From Sunxiuqinia sp963677175 (lineage in GTDB: Bacteria; Bacteroidota; Bacteroidia; Bacteroidales; Prolixibacteraceae), in NCBI GenBank assembly GCA_963677175.2, contig CAXXES010000006.1, positions 1,054,001 to 1,118,000 on the forward strand: 64,000 nucleotides of DNA, given 5' to 3'. Position numbers and translations under genes: made by a program. Positions within the stretch are counted from its first letter, which is position 1, and the number at the start of each line of letters is the position of its first letter. The notes beneath the pieces are model-generated. The model was not told the origin of the DNA. It saw only the letters and a program-made list of their open reading frames with translations, and ran no database searches. Shown piece by piece: positions 53,155 through 62,309 of this stretch.

Positions 53155-54327
53155 ATGAAACAGATGGACAAAAAATATCATTTTCATGTAAAATCGCTCA
53201 TCGTCGTTCTTGCAGTCATATTATTTGCCTGCACGAAAATGGACGAGTACAAAGACTTCATCAAAGACGGCGAAATCAGCTATACCGGCAAGATCGAAGA
53301 GCTGGAAGCTCATCCGGGACACAAGCGCATCCTGCTTACCGGTTTATTAAAATCGGATCCCAAGATCACGTCGGTTAAGCTCTACTGGAACAGCATGCAA
53401 GACTCGGCTATACAGGAAGTGACCAGGTCGTTGGGCACTGATACCGTGAATTTCATGCTGGAAAATATGGAAGAAAATGTTTACAGTTTTACCTTCTATA
53501 CCGCTGATGCCCCCGGGAATTTGTCAGTTGCCGTCAACAAGTCAGGCCGGGTGTACGGCGATAAATACCTGGCTTCGCTGAATAACCGACTGATTGAAAG
53601 CACCAGCCGGACCGACACCGGAACAGTTGTTATTTGGGCTGAAGCTGGCTACTTGGATGGCTTGGTATCAACCGAGGTGAGCTACATCAGCAACAGCGAC
53701 GAGCTGATCTCTGCTTTCCAGGAAGCTGATGACGAAGGAAATACGATGGTTCTGAGCGATCACAAAGAAGGAACGGCTTTGAATTACCGGTCGCTCTTTG
53801 TTCCTGACTCAATGTGCATTGATACGTTCTATACGCGTTACTATACCAAAGAGGTTTTCGCCCTGGAAAATCCCGGCAAGCCATTTATTGCTGCATCAAG
53901 CAGTGGCAGGTGGGGAATCCTGTCTGGCTGGATAACCAATGACGCTGTGAAAAATCATGGCAGTTACGGCGGATGGTCAACGGACGACGGGACTGTTTTG
54001 TGCATGGAGTCTGGCTGGGGATCGGCTAATATTGAAAACGGAAAAATATACCAAACACTCGACCTGACTCCCGGTGACTATTCGTTTACCGTTGATCTGG
54101 GAAACAACGGCTACACCGGACCGGTTTACCTGGTGGCGACTGAAGGGACCGGCCTGCCCGATGCCGACCAGTTGCCCGACGCCCTGGACTATGTGCCTTT
54201 AGCTTCCCAAACCCTTACATTTGAAGTAACAGAAGCGACAACGGTATCCCTGGGCTTCTTAGCCAACATGAGCGGAAATCAGTATTGGCGGGTAACATCA
54301 GTAAGTTTAGAAAAAGCGCCTTACTAA
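53155..54327 (+). CDS. DUF4998 surface lipoprotein
   Basis: 390 residues; lipobox LFAC (Cys26). The N-terminal half (YTGKIEELEAHPGHKRILLTGLLKSDPKITSVKLYWN) fits DUF4998, and the C-terminal part (about 260-390) is a beta-rich DUF5013-like domain (WGILSGWITNDAVKNHGSYGGW…TPGDYSFTVDLGNNGY). Likely a second surface substrate-binding protein of this uptake system. An alternative ATG at 53164 lies three codons downstream. Last gene before the terminator. Confidence 0.85.
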   Translation: MKQMDKKYHFHVKSLIVVLAVILFACTKMDEYKDFIKDGEISYTGKIEELEAHPGHKRILLTGLLKSDPKITSVKLYWNSMQDSAIQEVTRSLGTDTVNFMLENMEENVYSFTFYTADAPGNLSVAVNKSGRVYGDKYLASLNNRLIESTSRTDTGTVVIWAEAGYLDGLVSTEVSYISNSDELISAFQEADDEGNTMVLSDHKEGTALNYRSLFVPDSMCIDTFYTRYYTKEVFALENPGKPFIAASSSGRWGILSGWITNDAVKNHGSYGGWSTDDGTVLCMESGWGSANIENGKIYQTLDLTPGDYSFTVDLGNNGYTGPVYLVATEGTGLPDADQLPDALDYVPLASQTLTFEVTEATTVSLGFLANMSGNQYWRVTSVSLEKAPY

Positions 54328-54392
54328 CAGCCAAAAACGAAAGAACCCGTAAGGCAACCAAAATCCACCGACTTTGCCGTGTACCAATGATC

Positions 54393-54425
54393 AGCCGCTA
54401 TCCGCCTGGGTAGCGGCTTTTCGTT
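54393..54425 (+). terminator. Rho-independent terminator of the SusC/D operon
   Basis: AGCCGCTA, loop TCCGCCTGGG, TAGCGGCT followed by TTTCGTT. Lies 65 bp after the DUF4998 gene stop. Confidence 0.8.
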
Positions 54426-54703
54426 AACCGGACAGACCTCATCAGCATGGCTAACAGCTTTAATTCGTCTAGATATCGTTATCCGTTACTAATTCTATTG
54501 TTACACTGTCTCCTGCGTAATTATCCGTTGGCAGTTCAAGAGAAATTTGTGTGGCACTTTCACTTGGGTTCCAAACGGTGGTGTAATTTTCTCCGCTTTT
54601 TTCAATCTTTGCTGAATCGGAAAATTTTGATCCCTGCCCGAAAAAAAAGGCACTTAAAACCTTCATTTTAAGCACCTTTGATTCAAATTAGTTTGTATTC
54701 CTG

Positions 54704-54777
<74 letters not shown>

Positions 54778-54864
54778 ATCCTTAAAGCGGTTGCAAAGAT
54801 ATAAAAATATCAAAAAGGGCAACCGCACAAAAAGTATATTTTTGCTTTCCTCTGTTCGCCTCGG

Positions 54865-55899
54865 CTAAACCAGGTGGATATTGTGTTCGCGGCATTGCTT
54901 GTACATCTCTTCCGGCCAAATGCTCGACTGGATTTCGCCAATATGCGCTTTACGCAGGAAGTACATGCAAATACGTGACTGCCCGATGCCACCACCGATT
55001 GAAAGCGGGAATTCATCATTGAGCAAGCGTTTGTGCCACAAAAACTCTTGGCGGTCTTCGGTATTGGTGATTTTTAATTGGTGCAAAAGGGTTTGCTTAT
55101 CAACCCGGATCCCCATCGATGAAATTTCGAATGAACTTTGCAATACCGGATTCCAAATCAGAATATCGCCATTCAGGCCTTTGTAACCGTTCACCGTTTC
55201 GGTAGACCAGTCGTCATAATCGGGTGCACGTCCATCGTGAATCTGTCCGCTGGGAAGCTCACCTCCGATACCAATAATGAAAACAGCACCAAACTCTTTG
55301 GCAATCGCATTTTCACGTTCTTTCGGCGTCAAATCAGGGTATTTTGCTTCCAGTTCTTCGGCGTGAATAAAGGTGATCTCTTCGGGCAAAATCGGCGTAA
55401 TCTGCGGATAATGTTCATACACAAAAAACTCAGTCCGCAACAAAACCGTATAGATTTTCCGTACGATTTTCTTCAGAAAGTCCAGGTTGCGTTCTTCGGC
55501 TGTAATCACCCGTTCCCAGTCCCATTGATCAACATACAAGGAGTGAATATTGGTCAACTCTTCATCCGGACGAATAGCATTCATATCGGTATACAAGCCG
55601 TAACCGGGATCAAAATCCAGGTCGGCCAGGCTCATCCGCTTCCATTTAGCCAGGGAATGAACCACCTCTGCGACATGGTCATCGAGCTCCTTTACAGGAA
55701 AAGCTACCGGGCGTTCGATGCCATTCAGGTCATCATTAATACCGGTACCTTTCATCACAAAAAGAGGTGCGGTGACGCGGCTTAACTTCAATTCGGAAGA
55801 CAAATCCTGCTGAAAAAAATCTTTGACCAGCTTAATTGCCTTTTCTGTTTGTTTTAAGTCGAGGTGCGACTTGTAATTCTCTGGGAAATATAGTTTCAT
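54865..55899 (-). CDS. asnA: Aspartate-ammonia ligase (asparagine synthetase A)
   Basis: 344 residues, the normal AsnA length. Matches the class II aminoacyl-tRNA-synthetase-like fold: LSRVTAPLFVMKGTGINDDLNGIERPVAF in the first third, VVHSLAKWKRMSLADLDF and LYVDQWDWERVI in the middle, and the ATP-site motif LSIGGGIGQSRICMYFLRKAHIGEIQSS at the end. Makes asparagine from aspartate, ammonia and ATP in the cytoplasm. Stand-alone housekeeping gene with its own upstream region. Confidence 0.95.
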   Translation of the reverse strand: MKLYFPENYKSHLDLKQTEKAIKLVKDFFQQDLSSELKLSRVTAPLFVMKGTGINDDLNGIERPVAFPVKELDDHVAEVVHSLAKWKRMSLADLDFDPGYGLYTDMNAIRPDEELTNIHSLYVDQWDWERVITAEERNLDFLKKIVRKIYTVLLRTEFFVYEHYPQITPILPEEITFIHAEELEAKYPDLTPKERENAIAKEFGAVFIIGIGGELPSGQIHDGRAPDYDDWSTETVNGYKGLNGDILIWNPVLQSSFEISSMGIRVDKQTLLHQLKITNTEDRQEFLWHKRLLNDEFPLSIGGGIGQSRICMYFLRKAHIGEIQSSIWPEEMYKQCREHNIHLV

Positions 55900-56103
55900 A
55901 TGCTATAAAGTAAAACTGCATTCACAGCAGTTTGATGTACATTGGTTGTTTTCTGGGCGCTAAAAATAGCAAGAATCTTTCAATTTGACAGAAATTTCGG
56001 CATTAATTCAAGAAACTGACACTCAGACAAAACAAAGTCTGTCTAGACAATTTGTTCGCCTTCAAAAAACCAACTCACCTAAAGTTGTTATTTTTGCAGC
56101 GCG

Positions 56104-57291
56104 ATGAGTCAAAGCATGCGATCCAATATCATCAACCTTTACCTGATTAAATTTGCCAAGTGGTTTAACTTGGTCATGCCGGTAGTGGTTATCTTTTACC
56201 AGGACAATGGCTTGAGCATGCAGGAAATTTTCTGGCTTAAGTCTATCTATTCCATGGCCATTGTCATCATGGAAATTCCTTCGGGCTATTTGGCTGATGT
56301 GTGGGGACGAAAGCACACCCTTTTGCTTGGCGCCATTCTTGGAGCCGGCGGTTTTGCACTGTACAGCTTTTCGTATGGTTTTTGGGCTTTTGCTGTAGCC
56401 GAAATCGTGCTGGGTATTGGACACAGCTTTGTTTCGGGAGCCGACTCAGCCATGCTCTACGACAGCTTAAAATCGTCTAAAAAAGCCGATCAATACATTA
56501 AGCAGGAAGGTTGGATTACCTCGTCCGGAAATTTTGCTGAGGCCATTGCCGGGGTTACAGGAGGTTTGTTGGCGACCATCAGTCTGCGCATGCCATTCTA
56601 CTTTCAGTTTGCCATTGCCGCCATTGCCATTCCGGCGGCCTTGCTGCTGAAAGAGCCTGAAGTGCATGTTAAAGAACTCAGCAAAAGCTTCCATTTGATT
56701 CTGCAGACGATCCGAAAAACCTTCGGGCATCGCGAGTTACGCTCGGCCATTCTGGTCTCGTCGTTCACTGGAACCGCATCGCTCACCTTTGCCTGGTTTG
56801 TGCAACCGTACTTTAAAGCTGCCGACGTGCCGCTATCGGTCTTCGGAATCCTGTGGACCTTGCTCAATCTTTCGGTTGGCGTTTCGTCCATGTTTTCTTA
56901 CAAAGTGGAGAAATGGCTTGGCCAGCGCAATTCCCTGTTGGTGATTATTTTCGGATTAAGCCTGAGCTACCTGTTTGCCGCCTGGGAAATCAGTCTGGCC
57001 GGAATCGCCATCCTGTTTGCCTTTTACCTGTTTCGCGGCATCGCCCACCCCATCCTGAAAGATTACATCAACCGCTACACCCTGTCGGAAGTGAGGGCCA
57101 CCATCTTGTCACTCCGTAATTTTGTGATCCGCATCAACTTTGCAATCATCGGCCCCTTGCTGGGCTATTTAACCGATGAGTTTAGCCTGGGAACCGCTTT
57201 GCTGGTGGCAGGATTGACATATATTGTCGCTGCCTTAATTGCCGCCCTGCCGCTTCTTTCGAAGAACAGCCCGAAAGAAATTTCAAAATAA
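56104..57291 (+). CDS. MFS transporter
   Basis: 395 residues with about 12 predicted membrane helices. The MFS loop 2-3 signature appears as GYLADVWGRKHTLLLGAIL (G-x-x-D-x-x-G-R-K). The rest is typical for a small drug- or solute-type permease. Substrate unknown. Transcribed divergently from asnA; the 3' end faces the MBL-fold gene with 10 bp between stops. Confidence 0.9.
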   Translation: MSQSMRSNIINLYLIKFAKWFNLVMPVVVIFYQDNGLSMQEIFWLKSIYSMAIVIMEIPSGYLADVWGRKHTLLLGAILGAGGFALYSFSYGFWAFAVAEIVLGIGHSFVSGADSAMLYDSLKSSKKADQYIKQEGWITSSGNFAEAIAGVTGGLLATISLRMPFYFQFAIAAIAIPAALLLKEPEVHVKELSKSFHLILQTIRKTFGHRELRSAILVSSFTGTASLTFAWFVQPYFKAADVPLSVFGILWTLLNLSVGVSSMFSYKVEKWLGQRNSLLVIIFGLSLSYLFAAWEISLAGIAILFAFYLFRGIAHPILKDYINRYTLSEVRATILSLRNFVIRINFAIIGPLLGYLTDEFSLGTALLVAGLTYIVAALIAALPLLSKNSPKEISK

Positions 57292-57300
57292 TCTACCAAA

Positions 57301-58080
57301 TCAAATGGTCAGCTTTAATCCATCGTAAGCCAGGAATACATTTTCGGGTAATTGCGGCTCCACATCTTCGTGTTTCCCCATCAGGTGCGAAATGTGTGTG
57401 AGGTAAGCTCGCTTGGGCTTCACCTCCTCGATCAGCGCAACGGCTTCTTCGATACTGAAATGCGAAATATGTTTTTCAAAGCGAAGGGCATTGACCACCA
57501 GCAGATCCAAATTTAGCAGCTTTTCCTTTTCCTCCGGCTCTACACGGTTCACATCGGTGAGGTAAGCCATTTTGCCCAGCCGGAAACCAAACACCGGTAA
57601 TTTGTGGTGGTAGCCACGCACAGGAATCACTTCAAGGGAGTTAAAGTTGAACGGCTTATTTTCAATCAAGTGAAGGTTCATTTGTGGAATGCCGGGGTAC
57701 TTGTTCTTTTCAAACACATAATCGAAAACCCGCTTGATAGAGTTTTGCACCCGCTTTTCAGCGTAAATATCGGTGGGATGTTTTTGCACCCAGTTGAAAG
57801 CACGAATATCATCCAGACCAAAAATATGATCGGTGTGTTCATGTGTCAGAAAAATGGCATCAAGTTTTTGCAGGCCAATCCGCAACATTTGCTGGCGAAA
57901 GTCGGGTCCCGCATCAATCACTATTTTATGCCCGTTGGCATTAACAAAAAGGGCCGCACGCAAGCGTTTATCTTTCGTATCGGACGATTGGCAGACCGCA
58001 CAATTGCAAGCCACCACCGGAACCCCCTGCGAAGTGCCGGTTCCTAAAAATTCAATTTGCAAGTTTAACTCCTTTTTCAT
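57301..58080 (-). CDS. MBL-fold metallo-hydrolase (PhnP-like)
   Basis: 259 residues from ATG 58080 (a TTG 12 bp upstream is less likely). Starts FLGTGTSQGVPVVACNCAVC, the glycine-rich opening and zinc-binding cysteines of the PhnP-like group. The metal motif is H80-x-H82-x-D84-H85 (LTHEHTDHIFG), with later ligands in TDVNRVEP and YLTHISH. Likely a phosphodiesterase on cyclic nucleotides or ribose cyclic phosphate. Divergent from the methyltransferase gene. Confidence 0.9.
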   Translation of the reverse strand: MKKELNLQIEFLGTGTSQGVPVVACNCAVCQSSDTKDKRLRAALFVNANGHKIVIDAGPDFRQQMLRIGLQKLDAIFLTHEHTDHIFGLDDIRAFNWVQKHPTDIYAEKRVQNSIKRVFDYVFEKNKYPGIPQMNLHLIENKPFNFNSLEVIPVRGYHHKLPVFGFRLGKMAYLTDVNRVEPEEKEKLLNLDLLVVNALRFEKHISHFSIEEAVALIEEVKPKRAYLTHISHLMGKHEDVEPQLPENVFLAYDGLKLTI

Positions 58081-58159
58081 AGATGTCAGCAAAACTACAA
58101 AAATTCAATTTTCGAAGGCTACCCGTGTAAATTAATTAATTTTGAAGAAATTTTGACGT

Positions 58160-58861
58160 ATGGCCAATTTGTATCTTATTCCGTTAACCTTAGGCGAAAG
58201 TGAACTCAGCACGGTGCTGCCCGAAAGCAACAGCGTGGTAATTCGTTCCATCTCGCACTTTATTGTTGAAAATATCCGTACTGCCCGGCGGTTTCTAAAA
58301 AAAGTTGACCGCGACATGGATATTGATTCGCTACACTTTTACGAGCTGAACAAGCACACCGACAAAAGACAACTGCACGCTTACCTCGATCCGATAAAGG
58401 AGAACCTGCCGATGGGCATTATGAGTGAAGCCGGCTGCCCCGGCGTGGCCGATCCCGGCGCCGAGGTGGTACGCATTGCCCACGAAAAGGGTATCCGGGT
58501 TGTTCCGCTGGTTGGCCCCTCCTCCATTTTATTGGCTATGATGGCCTCGGGCATGAACGGGCAAAACTTCGCTTTCAATGGTTACTTACCCATACCAAAA
58601 GGCGAAAAAGCCAAGCAAATCAAGCAGTTCGAAAGCCGCATATACTCCGAAAACCAAAGCCAGCTCTTTATTGAAGCACCCTATCGCAACCTGCAACTGC
58701 TGAATGATCTTCTGGATAACTGCCAAGCCCACACTAAATTATGCATTGCCTGCGATCTAACACTGGACACGGAGTTTATTCAGACCCAATCGATCAACGA
58801 CTGGAAAAAAAACAAGCCCGATATCCAAAAACGCCCTGCTATTTTTGTGTTGGGCAAGTAG
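58160..58861 (+). CDS. RsmI-like SAM-dependent methyltransferase
   Basis: 233 residues of the tetrapyrrole-methylase (SAM-binding) fold. It has the family motifs YLIPLTLGE, MGIMSEAGCPGVADPGAEVVRIAHEKGIRVVPLVGPSSILLAMMASG (given here as landmarks 85-130) and LFIEAPYRN. RsmI methylates the 2'-O of C1402 in 16S rRNA. This shorter form with a distinct N-terminus is common in Bacteroidota and its target is unproven. The upstream region is shared with the MBL gene. Confidence 0.85.
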   Translation: MANLYLIPLTLGESELSTVLPESNSVVIRSISHFIVENIRTARRFLKKVDRDMDIDSLHFYELNKHTDKRQLHAYLDPIKENLPMGIMSEAGCPGVADPGAEVVRIAHEKGIRVVPLVGPSSILLAMMASGMNGQNFAFNGYLPIPKGEKAKQIKQFESRIYSENQSQLFIEAPYRNLQLLNDLLDNCQAHTKLCIACDLTLDTEFIQTQSINDWKKNKPDIQKRPAIFVLGK

Positions 58862-58984
58862 TTCGGGCTGACAAACCGATGCATTGGGCTTGCGATCCCC
58901 TTCAATTAAGCGACTGGCCTTGCCGAATGCCCCTCAATTCAGTTCAATAAAAAAATACGACCGAGCAGCTCCACTCCGCCCGCG

Positions 58985-59105
58985 GGGTGACTTGGGCTAT
59001 CGGACCGGAAATGATAGCTACCTGGGAGAAATGAGTAGCTATCGAAACGTTGGACTTGGCTATCGAATAAAAATGAATGGCTATTCGTACCGTAGCTATG
59101 GCTGT
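58985..59105. repeat. Degenerate 21-bp repeats (GGCTATCG/TAGCTA)
   Basis: Five to six units; in one plus-strand frame they read as heptapeptides (LGYRTGN, DSYLGEM, SSYRNVG, LGYRIKM). Similar in unit length to half of the 42-bp array 900 bp downstream. Confidence 0.55.
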
Positions 59106-59823
59106 ATGATTCTAAAATAACTACACTCGCAAAATGAATCGTACCACCTGCATCCGCTGGATATCGATTGAGTGGTTGTATTCCATCCTTATTAAATAAG
59201 GTCAGTAAGGTTGTGGTTTTTCCGCTAATTGCGAAATACGAAGTCCACCACGGTGAACCCGAACATCGAGATCTGTCATAGGCCGGACAAGTTAGATAAC
59301 CATCATCATTGACAAGCTTTGCCCCACCCTGCCACGACTTCGTCGCGCCTTTTCCTCCCTAAGAATCATACTGTCTTTATACACAAATATGATGGATCAC
59401 AAGAACGACTAAATTTATCGGCCTCCCCGAGAAAAACGGGTTACCCCAACGGGGTTAAATATCAATAGCCCTGGGTGTAGTGAAACGGAACCCGGGGTTG
59501 AATGGTGCATAGATGGGCAAGGCGCAATCACAAGGTATTTGAATGCTCCCAGCCAGCATGCGCCGCATAGCAAAACGTTTGTTTGTTCTCAATGCTTCTT
59601 TGTCCTCATGCCGGACGGGCACATCCTTTTCCATTCGATGAAAAGGATGCAAAAATCTTGTCAAAGTGATCCTTCTCCCCGAGTCAGGATTTTTTCTTTC
59701 CAGCGCACAACCCCGGATACCCGCCAAAACTTGTCCGGCCACTGACGGAAATCCTTCCCGCCAACGCCGGCTCGGACGACTTTGACGGCCTGCGCTGCTT
59801 TCACCTTAGGGTGAAGTGGGGAC

Positions 59824-60276
59824 TTAAGGATCGAAACTTTTCCGTTGGGTTCTGTCGTCTGGTTCTTTGAAAAAAGTCCAGATCAAGTGAGGATCAATAT
59901 GCATAGAGTTGTGTATAAAGGCTGTAGCCTTCGGGGAGAAGGCTTCCGTGTGTGTGGCGGAGGTGTCCGCCTCCGTGGGGGAGGTTTCCGTGTGCGTGGC
60001 GGAACCGTCTACCTTCGTGGGGGACCTTGCGGTGTGCGTGGCGGAACCGTCTACCTTCGTAGCGGACCTTGCGGTGTGCGTGGCGGAACCGTCTACCTTC
60101 GTGGGGGAGCTTGCGGTGTGCGTGCCGGAACCGTCTACCTTCGTGCCGAACCTTGCGGTGTGCGTGGCGGAACTGTCTACCTTCGTGCTTTGCTTTGCGG
60201 TCTTCGTGGCGGAGCTTTCCAGGTGTGTAGCGGAGTTTCCGCCGGAGTTGAGGTAATGTTCAGGAAGAGTGTTCAA
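59824..60276 (-). CDS. Repeat-containing hypothetical protein (heptapeptide array)
   Basis: 150 residues: a short head (MNTLPEHYLNSGGNS), about 6.5 copies of a 14-residue repeat built of two heptads (SATHTAR and SPTKVDG and variants), and a tail SMHIDPHLIWTFFKEPDDRTQ. The tail is the reason to favour this strand and frame: copy B of the surrounding direct repeat preserves it as SMSFDPDLNWTFFKEPADRTQ. No signal peptide. It may equally be a non-coding array with a relict tail. Confidence 0.35.
   Translation of the reverse strand: MNTLPEHYLNSGGNSATHLESSATKTAKQSTKVDSSATHTARFGTKVDGSGTHTASSPTKVDGSATHTARSATKVDGSATHTARSPTKVDGSATHTETSPTEADTSATHTEAFSPKATAFIHNSMHIDPHLIWTFFKEPDDRTQRKSFDP
59953..60235. 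repeat. 42-bp tandem repeat array
   Basis: About 6.5 units of GTGTGCGTGGCGGAACCGTCT + ACCTTCGTGGGGGACCTTGCG, with each 42-bp unit made of two related 21-bp halves. Degenerate at both ends. Contiguous units without spacers, so not CRISPR. Confidence 0.8.
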
Positions 60277-61090
60277 TTAACTGTGTCGAATCCAAAGGGT
60301 TCAATATGAGTAGCCTCGGGTGCAGTGAAACGGAACCCGGGGTTGAATGGTGCGTAGATGGGCAAGGCGCAACCACCCGGTATTTTGAATGCTCCCAGCC
60401 AGCATGCGCCGCATCGCAAAACGTTTGTTTATTCTCAATGCTTCTTTGTCCTCATGCCGGACGGGCACATCCTTTTTCATCTCATAATATTTTTGATTTT
60501 ATAAGGTATTCGATGGAACTCGCTCATAATGATTCTCCTGTGTATAAAGACTTTTACATGCTCGTTTCATTGATAAAAAGGATGCAAAAATCTTGTCAAA
60601 GTTATCCTTCTCCCCGCCTCAGGATTTTTTCTTTCCGGCGCACAACCCCGGATACCCGCCAAAAATCCTTCCCGCCAACGCCGGCCCGGACGACTTTGAC
60701 GGCCTGCGCTTCTTTTGCCTCCGGCGAAGTGGGGGACTTAAGGATAGACACGTTTCCATTGTGTTCTATCTGCTGGTTCTTTGAAAAAAGTCCAGTTCAA
60801 GTCAGGATCAAAACTCATAGAGTTGGGTATAAAGGCAGTATGAATCAGGGGAGGCCGGATACTTATAGCTTGAGGCTTGTAGCTTTCCTCTTATTTTGAA
60901 TGAAACTAAATTACGATCGCCTAAATAATTTATTCTGTATGATTACTTAACTTGTGCAACCGAAACAAAAGTTCATTCGATGATCTGGAGATATAATAAC
61001 CCTAGCGAGCATAGACTGGATCAGTATAAATCCGATGGCGTAGAAAGACGACACAAGCTTGATCGACAGAACTGAATTTCAACACACATC

Positions 61091-61873
61091 ATGAAGGAGA
61101 CATTCTCTCCAAATAACATTTTTCAAGTCGTAGGTCTGCTTTTTGCAGCTTTACTACTTGCAACACCTTTTTTCTACTTTATTGATATCCGTTCGCTTAC
61201 GGCTAATCCACTTTACCCAACAATCTTCTTTGCCATTTTTTGCTTGCTTTTTATCGGTATTTCTCTTTGGGTGAATTATAGAAGAAAGCAAAAAATTCAG
61301 TGGAATTTCAAAATTGTGAGTTTCCGGTTACTTTCCTTAATGCTACTTCTGCTCGTGGTATTTCCAATTGGAATCAATAAGCCTGTAAACAATCTTTTTG
61401 GTCAACTATTTAACTTCAAGCATGAATTATCGAATCCATTTGATCGACCATTACTCTTGTTCGGAACTGTGTTACTTGCGCCAATTTTAGAAGAAATCAT
61501 TTTTCGAGGCATTATCTTAAAAGGGTTACTGACAAGGTACACACCCAAATATGCAATCATCTTGTCTGCAATAGTTTTCGGATTGGTACATGGTAAACCT
61601 CTGCAAATTTGGGGTGCATTTGTATTAGGCATATTCTTTGGCTGGATTTATTACAAAACAAACAGTATAGGAACAACAATACTGCTTCATTCATTTGCTA
61701 ATTTCGTTGTATTAATCAAAACTTACTTGACATTTAAATATGTTGATTTAGAAGACTTGAACACAATAAATATCGCCCTTATAACTATATCGAGACCAAT
61801 GATTTTTATAATACTAAAGCCGTTGAAACTAAAACTAAACCATAATAAGAACCTTAACCCTAACTCGTTATGA
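61091..61873 (+). CDS. CPBP family intramembrane metalloprotease
   Basis: 260 residues with about seven to eight membrane helices. The CPBP (Abi/Rce1) motifs are all present: E134-E135-x-x-x-R139 (EEIIFRG), FGLVHGKP with His167, and LLHSFANF with His200 and Asn204. Such proteases act on membrane-bound or prenylated substrates or on bacteriocin systems; substrate unknown. Its TGA overlaps the ATG of the next frame (ATGA). Confidence 0.9.
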   Translation: MKETFSPNNIFQVVGLLFAALLLATPFFYFIDIRSLTANPLYPTIFFAIFCLLFIGISLWVNYRRKQKIQWNFKIVSFRLLSLMLLLLVVFPIGINKPVNNLFGQLFNFKHELSNPFDRPLLLFGTVLLAPILEEIIFRGIILKGLLTRYTPKYAIILSAIVFGLVHGKPLQIWGAFVLGIFFGWIYYKTNSIGTTILLHSFANFVVLIKTYLTFKYVDLEDLNTINIALITISRPMIFIILKPLKLKLNHNKNLNPNSL

Positions 61874-62093
61874 CAATTCTTGGATTACTCGGCAGTGCGG
61901 AAATAATGATCGTGCTGATGTTCTTTTATTCATTTTTCTTCTTCCGCTCATTGCACTTGTCGATATTTTAAAAAGCAACTTTGAAGGAAATACAAAACTC
62001 ATTTGGGTAATTGTTGTGATTTTTCTTAGCACGATAGGAGCAATTCTCTATTTCCTGATTGAAAAGAATCAGAAGATTATAGATACGCATTAA
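61870..62093 (+). pseudogene. PLDNc-like small membrane protein, frameshifted
   Basis: The first 17 codons (MTILGLLGSAEIMIVLM) continue only in another frame as VLLFIFLLPLIALVDILKSNFEGN…KLIWVIVVIFLSTIGAILYFLIE. Joined, they give the two-helix phospholipase D-nuclease N-terminal (PLDNc) protein known from Bacteroidota. A one-base indel near 61920 breaks it. The start is coupled to the CPBP gene stop. Confidence 0.6.
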
Positions 62094-62134
62094 ATGGACC
62101 AGAATCATTCATTACTCCTGATGCCGGAGGCATC

Positions 62135-62223
62135 GTATGTTTATAGAAAAAGCATGTCTGAAAGAAATTCGACCCCGAATGGGGTCGTACCGTTTGGGAC
62201 ATACATTGTTTCTATAAACATAC
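62135..62223. repeat. REP-like palindromic element
   Basis: 15-bp outer arms GTATGTTTATAGAAA and TTTCTATAAACATAC enclose a perfect inner hairpin CGACCCC-GAAT-GGGGTCG (62170-62187). Typical interspersed palindrome of Bacteroidota chromosomes. Confidence 0.75.
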
Positions 62224-62309
62224 AAACCCTCGGGGTTCAATAAATGAGCGCAAACCAAAACAGGAAGCTCATTCGAACTTCCTGTTTTTGTTTTGACTGG
62301 TTTATCTTT

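Larger units (their letters stand above)
59449..60845. repeat. Diverged ~500-bp direct repeat (copies A 59449-59935 and B 60305-60845)
   Basis: Both copies run GTAGTGAAACGGAACCCGGG… CAGCATGCGCCGCAT… GCCGGACGGGCACATCC… AAAAATCTTGTCAAAG… GACTTTGACGGCCTGCGC… CTTTGAAAAAAGTCCAG. They look roughly 85-90% alike, with an extra ~90 bp in copy B and an extra ~17 bp in copy A. Confidence 0.75.
58862..61090. other. Repeat-rich region with one possible repeat-protein gene
   Basis: 2.2 kb. It starts with a cluster of degenerate 21-bp repeats (58985-59105, TAGCTATCG/GGCTATCG every ~21 bp). Then come copy A (about 59450-59935) and copy B (about 60305-60845) of a diverged ~500-bp direct repeat, with a 42-bp tandem array between them. 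No conserved enzyme gene is present. Frames on both strands are open within the arrays only because the period is a multiple of three. Confidence 0.6.

Noticed and set aside
54469..54675. 68-residue minus-strand frame before the tRNA
   Set aside because: A short frame in a terminator-rich gap. The sequence faintly resembles the C-terminus of a beta-sandwich protein, but start and body are absent.
58884..59120. 78-residue plus-strand frame with heptapeptide repeats
   Set aside because: It exists because of the 21-bp repeat period; no conserved head or tail was seen.
59953..60235. CRISPR array
   Set aside because: Units are contiguous and similar along their whole length with no unique spacers, and no cas gene is in the window.
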